A DNA stretch of 64,000 bases from Mycobacterium sp. IS-1742 (lineage in GTDB: Bacteria; Actinomycetota; Actinomycetes; Mycobacteriales; Mycobacteriaceae). The notes beneath the pieces were generated by a model. The model saw only the letters and a program-made list of their open reading frames with translations, made no database searches and was not told the DNA's origin. This document shows, one piece after another, positions 31,711 to 39,759 of this stretch (positions are counted from its first letter, which is position 1; every line of letters begins with the position of its first letter). Made by a program: the position numbers and the translations under genes. The stretch spans positions 310,001-374,000 of the forward strand of contig NZ_LQIV01000001.1 of assembly GCF_001500125.1 (NCBI RefSeq), in the 5' to 3' direction.

Positions 31711-34404
31711 CTACACCGTCGATGCTCTCAGTTTTGATGAACGGCGATTGAAAGGTATCGGGCCCCCTTCAAGGTGATTGAGGGTAAGCCGATTCATCTG
31801 ATGTCGCTCTAACGAGCCGGCGGCCTCGACTTCACCGTGACCCGCCGTCGCCTTCATCGTGACGATTTGCTCAGCATCCCCGCTGACCACGATGCCAGGA
31901 CTTCTAGTCGCGAACAGATATTGGCGAGTCCCGCGAAGTGCTCGAAGACGGTCAACCAAGTAGTCCTCGATCCACGGAGCGTGAAGAGCATCCTCCGGCT
32001 GGTCCACGAGCACCGGTGTTTGACCATCGGCCAGCAGTATCACGAGGATTGCCGTGCAGCGCTGACCGTGAGCGAGCTCCTCGATAGAAGTATAGGAATT
32101 ATCATCAGGCTTCTTGAATTTGATTGTGAGTACATCCGGCCGATCGATCGCCTGAATATCGAGGAGATCCTCCCAGAGATCCTTTTCATCGATAGTGGCA
32201 AACAATCTCGCGATGCTCGACATGTCGACTCCATTGTCAACATCTACTATGTCGTTGAGTCTCTCATGCCACATGGCACGACCAAAGTTGAGCGGATGAG
32301 TTCTGAGCGCAAGCTGATTAATTACGTCATCCCTGACTCGTGATCCTATCTTGATTCTATCTAAGGCGTCACGAAAATCGGAGGAATCACCAGCGCTTGG
32401 AATGTCGAGCTTTACGAAGCCGGCTGCCTTCGCATTGAGCTCGGCCACTCGAGTTCGCCTCAGCTCCCGTCTAGCGGCCCGCGCCTTCTGAAGCACGTCG
32501 ATCAGTCTCTCCCGCTCATCCTCGAGCTCGGCAAGCGCGGGCTTCGCCTTATCCTCCAATTCTGACCGAGACGCTTCCGCTTGCGTCAGCTTGGACTGAA
32601 GCAACTCCAGGTTGTCGCGCAGCGACGCCAAGGATGCGCCGGGGTCAACCTTTTCGAGCTCCTCATTAAGCTCCGTCTTGAATGCCTCGAAGCGCGCCGA
32701 CCAGGACTTCTGAATTTCGGCCATCGCTGCGGATGCAGCCGCGATTGATCGTTGCATCTGGTCGCTAGTGGACTCGATTTGGGACTTGAGCGCATTCACC
32801 ACTGTTGACGCGCTTAAGAATAAGTCAGCGTTTACCGCGAGGGACTCGCCAATCGGAGACTCCGGCAAGTCCATACGAGGAACTATCAGCAAATCGACCG
32901 CTTGCTTCATGCGTACTAATGCTGTCTGTTCTCGGGTCCAGCTCGATTGCTCTTTTACGGCGTCTGTCTTGAATAGATCGGTTAGTTTGCGTACCTGCTC
33001 CGACAGATCACCTTCCTTGGAAGCCTCGACCGCGAGCTGACGAGCTCGATTACGAGCCGCGATTAGTTGACGCGCGTTCGCTCGCAACGAGCCGATGGTA
33101 TCCGCTATCAGCTTGCCGACCGGTTCTAGGTCGACGGACGAATCGATCAACGCCATTCGCCCAACCGGCTCTCGTGAGTACTCCAGAATCTCACCCTGAG
33201 AAAAAGCCGCGATTGGGCAGACCGCCGTTACATCGATGTCGACCTCCGCCCACTCAGCGCCTGTTTGCTGCAGTATTCGCGGAGCACTAGGTTCGTTTGT
33301 CGTGAATGCGCGTTCGATCCGATAGCGGTTATCTTCATTCGAAACATGCAAAATTACTACACTGCCGTTCATCAAAGCCTTTGTCATCCGCGAATCAATC
33401 TCGCGTCGAATGGCCGGGAATCGGCTCGCATCGACTTGCTGATTGACGGCGAAACGTATCGACTCCAACACGAGTGACTTACCGGCGCCCGTGCCGCCAA
33501 GCAGACAGTTCAGATCAGGCGATAGTTCGATTGCCTCCCCTCCTAAAAAGCCGCCCACGATCTGTATGCTTTCGATCCGGTGGTATGCCGGATCGGGGGG
33601 AGCTTCCAAGCGAACACGAAGATCCGGATCAGCCAAGGCGTGTCGAAGTCCGATGAGATCGGGACGGCTTGCTTTGATCCAAGTTCGCCGAGCTCCAATC
33701 CCGACCAGACCGTGGCAGCTCTTGCTCGCATCCCACGTGTCAGAGCCACGCACAGCCGCTAACACCCGGGCACCGGCAATCTTGTTGTTAACGTCCTGGA
33801 CCGTATCCATATGTACGACCTCAACCGCACTAATCGCGGGGTTGAGCAGTGTCTTCTTCTGATGCGCTTTGACTACAAGGGTCAGTAGACCCTTGTCTTT
33901 CTCGACGTGGGCGGCTATCGCAACTCCGCCAGCCTTCTCGACTTGCACCGCAGCTTCCGCGAAGCCGAAATCTGCGGCAATGTCGAGCCGGCCTCGATCC
34001 GCATGACCGATCCCCAGCTTGACGAGCACTTCTTCGATCAGGGTCGGATCTGTTCCCTCTTCCCACAGCGCCAACAGGTGGCCCTCCGAAGTGCTGATTT
34101 CAACACCAGGCAGCACTACAAGCGGCCTGCCCTCAGCCGCTTCGGCCACCTGCTGACACCAGGCCACGGTGTTGTGGTCCGTGACTGCGATGGCATCAAG
34201 ACCCGCGGCAATCGCGGCGTCGACGATATCCAAGGCAGTTCCGAAGTTCTCGGCTCTTGCGTCGTCGGAACCCGGCGTATGGACGTGCAGGTCAACTGCC
34301 CAGAATTTCGCCCAGTCACTCACTTTCTCTCCGCCGCTAGGCCACCCATAGCCTGCTGGGAACGGGTCGGTTGCAGTAGCTAACGAGCGAATAGGTTTCA
34401 TCAC
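31711..34404 (-). CDS. TrlF-type PHP-SMC ATPase
   Basis: An 897-residue protein. The N-terminal PHP phosphoesterase/nuclease domain has metal motifs VDLHVHTPGS (H40, H42), AVTDHNT (D76, H77), LPGVEIS (E102) and IAAHVEK near 170. An SMC/RecN-like ATPase follows: Walker A LLGGTGAGKS near 300, a coiled coil about 430-650, then signature and Walker B (IEELAHGQR, PVLVDQPEDALH near 795). This is the TrlF family, found at tRNA-linked islands and counted among candidate defence genes. It probably cleaves nucleic acid in an ATP-controlled way. It converges on the R-M fusion with a 15-base gap and is the last gene before attR. Confidence 0.8.
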   Translation of the reverse strand: MMKPIRSLATATDPFPAGYGWPSGGEKVSDWAKFWAVDLHVHTPGSDDARAENFGTALDIVDAAIAAGLDAIAVTDHNTVAWCQQVAEAAEGRPLVVLPGVEISTSEGHLLALWEEGTDPTLIEEVLVKLGIGHADRGRLDIAADFGFAEAAVQVEKAGGVAIAAHVEKDKGLLTLVVKAHQKKTLLNPAISAVEVVHMDTVQDVNNKIAGARVLAAVRGSDTWDASKSCHGLVGIGARRTWIKASRPDLIGLRHALADPDLRVRLEAPPDPAYHRIESIQIVGGFLGGEAIELSPDLNCLLGGTGAGKSLVLESIRFAVNQQVDASRFPAIRREIDSRMTKALMNGSVVILHVSNEDNRYRIERAFTTNEPSAPRILQQTGAEWAEVDIDVTAVCPIAAFSQGEILEYSREPVGRMALIDSSVDLEPVGKLIADTIGSLRANARQLIAARNRARQLAVEASKEGDLSEQVRKLTDLFKTDAVKEQSSWTREQTALVRMKQAVDLLIVPRMDLPESPIGESLAVNADLFLSASTVVNALKSQIESTSDQMQRSIAAASAAMAEIQKSWSARFEAFKTELNEELEKVDPGASLASLRDNLELLQSKLTQAEASRSELEDKAKPALAELEDERERLIDVLQKARAARRELRRTRVAELNAKAAGFVKLDIPSAGDSSDFRDALDRIKIGSRVRDDVINQLALRTHPLNFGRAMWHERLNDIVDVDNGVDMSSIARLFATIDEKDLWEDLLDIQAIDRPDVLTIKFKKPDDNSYTSIEELAHGQRCTAILVILLADGQTPVLVDQPEDALHAPWIEDYLVDRLRALRGTRQYLFATRSPGIVVSGDAEQIVTMKATAGHGEVEAAGSLERHQMNRLTLNHLEGGPIPFNRRSSKLRASTV

Positions 34405-34560
34405 CGAGAAACTCCCCCCTTCACGAACGCGTTGCGAGTCCGCAGTCAGTCCGCAGTAGGTCTATCACTCCCCCTCAATAACCAACGCTGCCGACACATC
34501 GACGTGCGCGGATCGGTGCTACTCAACAACCTCAGACTGATTAAACGCGCTGGTGTCGTG

Positions 34561-34604
34561 GTTCGGGACGAAGAGGTCGTGGGTTCGAATCCCGCCACCC
34601 CGAC
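34561..34604 (+). other. attR: duplicated 3' part of tRNA-Pro(CGG)
   Basis: The bases start with the anticodon loop TTCGGGA (anticodon CGG) and the 3' anticodon strand CGAAG. A normal T-arm follows (GTGGG-TTCGAAT-CCCGC), then the acceptor strand CACCCCG and discriminator A at 34603. The expected 5' half (CGGGGTG acceptor, D-arm, CTTCG stem strand) is missing; upstream bases do not pair. So this is the fragment that integration leaves at the right end, not a working tRNA. Confidence 0.85.
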
Positions 34605-34615
34605 TCGTGGGAGTA

Positions 34616-34653
34616 CAGAGGCCCTGATCCGGTTCGTCCGGTCAGGGCCTCTG
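34616..34653. terminator. Hairpin terminator of the tRNA-Pro locus / P450 gene
   Basis: CAGAGGCCCTGA pairs with TCAGGGCCTCTG and CCGG with CCGG around a TTCG loop, one bulged base. It stands 12 bases after the tRNA fragment, where the tRNA-Pro terminator would be before insertion, and 6 bases before the end of the converging P450 gene. It can therefore serve both directions. Confidence 0.7.
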
Positions 34654-34658
34654 TCGTG

Positions 34659-36098
34659 TCACGTGCGGGTGCGCAGGGCGATCGGCAGGTCGTCGGCCGG
34701 CGTCGGCCCGGTGCCCCACGTCAGCGGGAGCCGGTAGCCGTCGGCCACGCGCCACTCGAAGCGCCGCAGCATCTGGTGCATCACGGTCTTGACCGTCATA
34801 TCGGCGAACTGCTGGCCGATGCACTTGTGCGCCCCGCCGCCGAACGGGGCGAATGCGTAGCGGCTCACCGCGGCCCGGGGTTCCGGCTTGTCGACGAAGC
34901 GACCGGGGTCGAACGTGTCCGGGTCGGGCCACCAGTCGGCGAGCCTCATCGAGGCGTGGACGTTGATCGCCACCTGGGCCTTGGCGGGGACGAAGTGTCC
35001 GAGGATCTCCGTGTCGCGCGTGGTCTGACGGAACAGGGTGCCCGCCGGCGCGTACATCCGGAGGATCTCCTTGAACGCGGCGTCGAGCAGCGGATAGCCG
35101 TCCAGGTCGCCCAGGGCGGGCGCGTCGTTGGGCCGGTCGACCGCCTCGTCGCGAAGCACCCTCTGCCACTCGGGGTTTCGGCCCAGCTCGTAGACGAGCA
35201 TGGACAGGGCGATCGCGGTGGTGTCGTGGGCGGCCATCAGCAGGAAGATCATGTGGTTGACGATGTCGGCGGGGGCGAACCGCGCGCCGTCGTCGTCCTC
35301 GCTGCGGCACAACATCGAGAAGAGGTCGGTGCCCTCGCCCCGCTGCCGGTCGGCGATCTGCTCGCCGAAATAGCGTTCGAGCCGCCGCCTCGCGCGCAGG
35401 CCCCTGGCCCAGACGCCGCCCGGCACATCCGCCCGCAACAGGGCCTGCCCGCCGCGCACGGTGTCGTGGAAATCCGCGGCCAGCTGGTCGGATTCGGGCC
35501 CGAGGTGGGTGCCGACGAACACCTCCGCGGCCTGCTCCAGCAGCAGGTGCTTGACGGACGGGTAGAACGGAAAGCCGTCCGTGGCAGCCCAACTGCGCAG
35601 GGTCCGGTCGATGCCGGGTCGCATCAGTTCGAGGTAGCCCTCCAGCGCGCTGCGGGTGAACGCCTGCTGCATGATCCGGCGGTGATCGCGGTGCTCCTCG
35701 AAGTCCAGCAGCATGATGCCCCGGTAGAAGAACGGGCCGATGACCGGCGCCCACCCGCGGGTGCTGGAGAAGACCTTGTCCCGGTTGACCCACGCGGTCT
35801 CCAGAGCCTCGGGGCCCATGAGCGATACGACACGGAACCCGACCCCGCCCGCCCACGAGACCGGCCCGTACATGTCGTAGCGGCGACGGGCGAAGTCGAG
35901 CGGTTCGGCCAGCGCGCTGAGCGTGTGACCGAGGAACGGGAACCCGTAGTTGCCCATGACCGGTTTGAGGTGCGAACCCGGCGGTGGCGGGGCCAGGGGT
36001 TCCTCCCGGCTGGGGAAGCGCGAGGTGACGGCCGCGCCGGCGGCCTGGAGACGGCGGGTGTTGGTCGGTGAAGTGAGCTGCGTGGTCAGTGCCGTCAT
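34659..36098 (-). CDS. Cytochrome P450
   Basis: A 479-residue P450 with all hallmarks: I-helix oxygen-binding AAHDTTAIAL, K-helix E-x-x-R in FKEILRMYAP, PERF-like DPGRF, and the heme cysteine loop FAPFGGGAHKCIGQQFAD. No membrane anchor is seen, as in soluble bacterial P450s; electrons would come from a ferredoxin not present here. The arrangement with a divergent TetR gene recalls M. tuberculosis Rv3059/Rv3058c (CYP136), but subfamily is not assured. Substrate unknown, probably a lipid or sterol. Control is likely through the palindrome at 36123-36144. Confidence 0.85.
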   Translation of the reverse strand: MTALTTQLTSPTNTRRLQAAGAAVTSRFPSREEPLAPPPPGSHLKPVMGNYGFPFLGHTLSALAEPLDFARRRYDMYGPVSWAGGVGFRVVSLMGPEALETAWVNRDKVFSSTRGWAPVIGPFFYRGIMLLDFEEHRDHRRIMQQAFTRSALEGYLELMRPGIDRTLRSWAATDGFPFYPSVKHLLLEQAAEVFVGTHLGPESDQLAADFHDTVRGGQALLRADVPGGVWARGLRARRRLERYFGEQIADRQRGEGTDLFSMLCRSEDDDGARFAPADIVNHMIFLLMAAHDTTAIALSMLVYELGRNPEWQRVLRDEAVDRPNDAPALGDLDGYPLLDAAFKEILRMYAPAGTLFRQTTRDTEILGHFVPAKAQVAINVHASMRLADWWPDPDTFDPGRFVDKPEPRAAVSRYAFAPFGGGAHKCIGQQFADMTVKTVMHQMLRRFEWRVADGYRLPLTWGTGPTPADDLPIALRTRT

Positions 36099-36122
36099 CC
36101 GCCGGTGCCCTCCTCGGGTGTA

Positions 36123-36144
36123 TCTGGTACCGAACCGTGCCAGA
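36123..36144. promoter_or_regulatory. Operator-like palindrome between P450 and tetR
   Basis: TCTGGTAC (36123-36130), six spacer bases, then GTGCCAGA (36137-36144): an 8-base inverted repeat with one mismatch, centred in the 54-base divergent promoter region and ending 8 bases before the tetR start. The size fits a TetR-family dimer site. Confidence 0.55.
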
Positions 36145-36152
36145 ATCGGGTG

Positions 36153-36806
36153 ATGGTGTCAACGGGTGAGCGTGCCTACGGCGGGCAGTCGGCGGACGTC
36201 CGCCGTCGTCAGCGCAGGGCGCGCCTGCTCGACGCCGCGATGGAGGCGATGGCGCACAACGAGTGGCGCAGCGCGACGGTCGGCAAGCTGTGCGCCGCCG
36301 CGGGATTGAACAAGCGGTACTTCTACGAGAACTTCGCCGATCTCGACGCGCTGTCCGCGGCCGTCGTCGACGACGTCGCCGAGAACGTCCGCGCCGCAAC
36401 GGTGCAGGCGGCGGAGTCTGCGGCCGCAGAGTCGTTGGAGGCGCGGGCGTTCGCCGCCGTCACCGCCGCCGTGCACGCACTCGTCGACGATCCTCGCCGG
36501 GCGCGGATCCTGTTGGGCGGGGCCGCCGCATCGGCGGAACTGCACTCCCACCGGGCGGTGGTCATGCGCCACCTGACCGAGGTGCTGATCGACAACGGAC
36601 GCAGCGTGCACGGCGTCGAGCTGGAGTCCGATCCGCTGGCCCGGGTGGCGCCCGCGTTCATCGTCGGCGGCACCGCCGACGCCATCCTCGCGTTCGTCGA
36701 CGGCCGCACCGGCCTGTCCCTCGACGACTTCGTCGCGCAACTGGCCACCCTCTGGCTGATCACCGGGAACGGCGCGGCGGACGTCGCGCGTGGACGGACG
36801 CCGTAG
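36153..36806 (+). CDS. TetR-family regulator of the P450 gene
   Basis: A 217-residue protein. Residues 20-70 are the TetR DNA-binding domain (RRARLLDAAMEAMAHNEWRS, then VGKLCAAAGLNKRYFYENFA). The remainder is the helical ligand domain. The ATG at 36153 is preferred over an upstream frame extension because the palindromic operator would otherwise lie in coding DNA. Divergence from the P450 suggests it represses it until a substrate-like ligand binds; inferred from family habits. Confidence 0.8.
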   Translation: MVSTGERAYGGQSADVRRRQRRARLLDAAMEAMAHNEWRSATVGKLCAAAGLNKRYFYENFADLDALSAAVVDDVAENVRAATVQAAESAAAESLEARAFAAVTAAVHALVDDPRRARILLGGAAASAELHSHRAVVMRHLTEVLIDNGRSVHGVELESDPLARVAPAFIVGGTADAILAFVDGRTGLSLDDFVAQLATLWLITGNGAADVARGRTP

Positions 36807-36850
36807 GCCCTGGCAGTGCTCCCAACCAGTTGGTCGATAAGCTGCCCAGG

Positions 36851-37666
36851 ATGACCGCCCTCCGTGACACCTCCTGGCCGCATGACGCGAGCTGGATCGC
36901 GCGCCTGCTCGAGTTCGACCGCGACGGCGACACCTTCCTGGCACCGCAGGTCACCAGCGGTCCGGCACACCGGCTGTTCGGCGGTCTGATCGCGGCCCAG
37001 GCGCTGGGCGCCGCCGGCGCCACGGTCGATCCCGACAAGCGGGCGCAGTCGCTGCACTGCTACTTCGTCCGCGGCGGCAAATACGGCATCAACGTCGAAC
37101 TGCAGGTCGAGCGCACCCGCGACGGCCGCTCGTTCGACACCCGCCGCGTCACCGCGGTCCAGGAGGGCAAAGTCATCCTCGAGATGATCGCGTCCTTCCA
37201 CCGACCCGAGGACAGCGCCGACTGGCATCCGCCGCGGCAGGCGACCCTCCCGTTCGACGACGCCCGGCCCAAATCCCCCGATCTGGAGGCCGTGGACCGT
37301 TTCGAGGTCCGCGCGAATCCGAGCGACACCTCGCCCTTCGCGATCCCGCCGTTCTGGATCCGCTCCCTCGATCCGATCGAGGACGACCCGCTGATCCGCG
37401 CCTGCCTGCTGACCTACATGTCCGACCTCGGGCCGGTGCCCGCCGCCCGCCCGGCCGGCGCCCCCGACGAACCCGGCGCCGGGATGGCGGCTTCGCTGGA
37501 CCACTCGGTGTGGTTCCACCGGCCGTTCGATCCGCACCGCTGGCACCGCTACGAGGTCAGCGGCGTCAACAACAGCGACGCCCGCGGCCTGGCCGTCGGT
37601 TCGCTGTACGACGACGACGGCGCGCTGATCGCCAGCACCACCCAGGAAGCCCTCTGGCGGTTCTGA
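36851..37666 (+). CDS. tesB: Acyl-CoA thioesterase II (TesB-like)
   Basis: A 271-residue double-hotdog protein. The first hotdog has RLFGGLIAAQALGAAGATVD and QSLHCYFVRGGKYGIN; the second has LDHSVWFHRPFDPHRWHRYE and the C-terminal S-x-T-Q-E motif (ASTTQEALWRF) typical of TesB. It hydrolyses acyl-CoA to fatty acid and CoA in the cytoplasm. A 44-base gap follows tetR; cotranscription is possible. Confidence 0.85.
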   Translation: MTALRDTSWPHDASWIARLLEFDRDGDTFLAPQVTSGPAHRLFGGLIAAQALGAAGATVDPDKRAQSLHCYFVRGGKYGINVELQVERTRDGRSFDTRRVTAVQEGKVILEMIASFHRPEDSADWHPPRQATLPFDDARPKSPDLEAVDRFEVRANPSDTSPFAIPPFWIRSLDPIEDDPLIRACLLTYMSDLGPVPAARPAGAPDEPGAGMAASLDHSVWFHRPFDPHRWHRYEVSGVNNSDARGLAVGSLYDDDGALIASTTQEALWRF

Positions 37667-37726
37667 CAGACCGATTGCCCCCGCGCGGAGCGATTGGAGA
37701 GACCAAGTAGCGGGTAGTTCCCCGGC

Positions 37727-38746
37727 GTGACTTTTGCGCCGATCATGGTTGAACCGACGTTGCCCGACGCCCGCGGCCCGCTCTCGCTGGCCGTGGTGAA
37801 CACCCTCGCCGAGCGAGCCCCCCGCAACCACCTGGCCCGCATCGAGGCGTCGCTCGGCGACTCCGACCCCTACGGCATCGACCTGCAACTGGCGCTCTAC
37901 GTCTGCTACGAACTGCACTACCGCGGCTTCGCGGGTGTCGACCCGCACTGGGAGTGGAACGCCGGGCTGCTGCACCTGCGCGGTCAGATGGAACAGTCGT
38001 TCCTGAGCGCGGTGCGTCGCGACGTCGGGGAGATCGACGAGGACCAGACGGCCGCCGCCGAGATGGCCGCGCTCGCCGTCGAACCCGTCGACGGTGATGG
38101 CCCCTCGTACTTCCTGCGCGACAAGGGCACCTGGGAGCAGATGCGCGAGTACTTCGTGCACCGCTCGCTCTACCACCTCAAGGAGGGCGATCCCCACGCC
38201 TTCGCCATCCCCCGGCTGACCGGACAGGCGAAGGCGTCGTTCGTCGCCGTCGAGTTCGACGAGTTCGGCGGCGGCCGCGGACCGCAACTGCACCAGCAGC
38301 TCTTCGCCGACCTGATGGTCGCCGCGGACCTGGACGCCACTTACCTCCGATACATCAACGACGTACCGGCCGAAGCGCTGGCCGCGGTCAACCTGATGTC
38401 GATGTTCGGCCTGCATCGGGCGCTGCGCGGAGCGGCGGTCGGCCACTTCGCCTCCACCGAGATCACCTCGTCGCCCGGGTCGCGCCGGCTGGTCGAGGCG
38501 CTCGAGCGGATGGGCGCACCGGACACCTGCGCGGCGTTCTACCGCGAACACGTGGAAGCCGACGCCGTCCACGAACAGGTGGTGCGCACCGACGTGGTCG
38601 GAGACCTGGTGGCCAGGGAACCGCACCTCGACACCGACGTGGTGTTCGGCATCCGGGCGCATGCGCTCGTCGAGGACCGGCTGGCCGACCACTTGATGAG
38701 GTGCTGGACGGCCGGCGAGACGTCGCTACGCCGGCCGCTGGGCTGA
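37727..38746 (+). CDS. Heme-oxygenase-like diiron (iron-containing redox enzyme) family protein
   Basis: A 339-residue protein from GTG 37727. The helical domain with YVCYELHYRGFAGVDPHWEW, FVAVEFDEFGGGRGPQLHQQ and FYREHVEADAVHEQVVRTDV supplies Glu and His ligands at the spacing used by heme-oxygenase-like diiron oxidases. Members with known function do oxidative chemistry on lipids or amino-acid-like substrates; the substrate here is unknown. Its last 21 bases overlap the end of the convergent CDGSH gene, a tight arrangement that hints at a functional link. Confidence 0.7.
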   Translation: MTFAPIMVEPTLPDARGPLSLAVVNTLAERAPRNHLARIEASLGDSDPYGIDLQLALYVCYELHYRGFAGVDPHWEWNAGLLHLRGQMEQSFLSAVRRDVGEIDEDQTAAAEMAALAVEPVDGDGPSYFLRDKGTWEQMREYFVHRSLYHLKEGDPHAFAIPRLTGQAKASFVAVEFDEFGGGRGPQLHQQLFADLMVAADLDATYLRYINDVPAEALAAVNLMSMFGLHRALRGAAVGHFASTEITSSPGSRRLVEALERMGAPDTCAAFYREHVEADAVHEQVVRTDVVGDLVAREPHLDTDVVFGIRAHALVEDRLADHLMRCWTAGETSLRRPLG

Positions 38747-38953
38747 CGACGCGGCCGCGTCGGCGTCGCCACGGCGGCGCCGACGGTGGCTGGTATCGCA
38801 CAACGGGTAGTTCTTGCTGCGTTTGCAGGCGCAGATCGCCACCATGAACCGGTCGGACTCCACCACGCTGCCGTCGGGCATCTCGATGCGGACGGGCCCC
38901 TCGACCATGATGGGGCCGCCCTGCACCACCCGCACGGTGCGCGGTTCGGTCAT
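38726..38953 (-). CDS. CDGSH-type iron-sulfur protein
   Basis: A 75-residue protein (MTEPRTVRVVQGGPIMVEGP...) with the CDGSH signature CACKRSKNYPLCDTSH: three Cys and one His that hold a redox-active 2Fe-2S cluster. The C-terminus is short and Arg/Ala-rich. Its ATG overlaps the stop of the methyltransferase gene (38950-38953), so they form an operon. A role as electron donor to the convergent diiron protein is a reasonable guess. Confidence 0.8.
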   Translation of the reverse strand: MTEPRTVRVVQGGPIMVEGPVRIEMPDGSVVESDRFMVAICACKRSKNYPLCDTSHRRRRRGDADAAASSAQRPA

Positions 38954-39645
38954 GGCTTGTCCGCCCGGATGACCAACAGCTCTTCTTCGCGTCGGCCGGG
39001 ATCCAGACGCCCGGTTTCCTCGAGCCACTCGGCCCGCGCATTCAGCACGGGGCCGAACGGAATCCACTGCCAGGCAATCACTTCCGCGTCCAGCCCGGCA
39101 CTCGACAGCGCCGCGAGCGTGGCCCGCGGATCGGCGAACTCGGACTGCACGAGCAGCAGGCTGCCCCCGGGCGCGAGGAGATCGGGCACCGCCTCGCACA
39201 GCGGATCGAGGATCATGCGCCCGTCGTAGCCGGCATCCCACGCACGGGCGGGACCGACGCTCGACGGCACGGGTTCCCGGTCGGCTTCGGGGGCGTGCGG
39301 GACGTACGGCGGGTTGCACGTCACGAGGTCGAACGGGGTGAACTCCACTGCCCGAGCCCAGGACCCGAGATGGACGTCCACGTCGACCCCGGCGCTGAGG
39401 GCATTGCCGCGCGCGCAGCGCACCGCGCGCGGGCAGATGTCGAAGGCGGTGACCGACGAGGCGCCCTGCAGGGCCGCGTTGACCGCGACCACCCCACTGC
39501 CCGTGCACAAGTCGACGGCGCGGCGACCGACGGCGAGACCGGTCTTCTCCATGATGTCGATCAGCAGTTGCGAATCTTCCTGCGGGGCGTACACGCCGTC
39601 CGCGGCGACCACGATGTCGCGCTCGTCGGTGTATGCAGTCGTCAC
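38950..39645 (-). CDS. HemK/PrmC-like class I methyltransferase
   Basis: A 231-residue protein with the SAM-binding loop VDLCTGSGVVAVNAAL and the catalytic NPPY motif (VTCNPPYVPHAP) of glutamine/adenine N-methyltransferases. It begins VYAPQEDSQLLIDIMEKTGL, close to the short HemK-related proteins (HemK2/MTQ2 type) rather than full PrmC, as the N-terminal helical domain is missing. The target is unknown. First gene of the operon with the CDGSH protein. Confidence 0.75.
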   Translation of the reverse strand: MTTAYTDERDIVVAADGVYAPQEDSQLLIDIMEKTGLAVGRRAVDLCTGSGVVAVNAALQGASSVTAFDICPRAVRCARGNALSAGVDVDVHLGSWARAVEFTPFDLVTCNPPYVPHAPEADREPVPSSVGPARAWDAGYDGRMILDPLCEAVPDLLAPGGSLLLVQSEFADPRATLAALSSAGLDAEVIAWQWIPFGPVLNARAEWLEETGRLDPGRREEELLVIRADKP

Positions 39646-39759
39646 ATCGGCCTCTCGACGTCAAGGGGTCATTAGCTGGGTTGATTAATGCCCTGTATCG
39701 CGGTTGTTAAACCCGCACACCCCGTTTGCGCTGCTGCTGAGGCGGGCACCCGAGCAGGC

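Larger units (their letters stand above)
1..34605. mobile_element. Integrative mobilizable element in tRNA-Pro(CGG), left end outside the window
   Basis: The integrase runs off base 1. The duplicated 3' part of a tRNA-Pro gene at 34561-34604 marks the right junction, and beyond it ordinary mycobacterial chromosome begins. Inside are integrase, excisionase, a primase-type replication protein, a MobF relaxase, small hypothetical proteins, toxin-antitoxin remnants, type VII secretion-associated genes and three defence genes. No VirB4, VirD4, TcpA/FtsK or ESX core protein was found, so helper-dependent transfer is inferred. Because the integrase normally lies next to attL, the whole element is probably only slightly longer than what is seen. 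The intact tRNA-Pro gene should lie just left of the window. Confidence 0.85.

Noticed and set aside
34505..34604. A complete functional tRNA gene
   Set aside because: Only the 3' part folds. The acceptor 5' strand, D-arm and 5' anticodon strand are missing or do not pair.
34642..36399. Long leftward open frame of 585 codons
   Set aside because: It lies in another frame of the P450 gene. Its composition is mostly R, P, G and A with no motifs, while the P450 frame has all signature motifs.
36323..38692. Leftward open frame of 789 codons opposite TetR, TesB and the diiron protein
   Set aside because: Antisense shadow of three well-supported genes, caused by high third-position GC. No domain or start signal.
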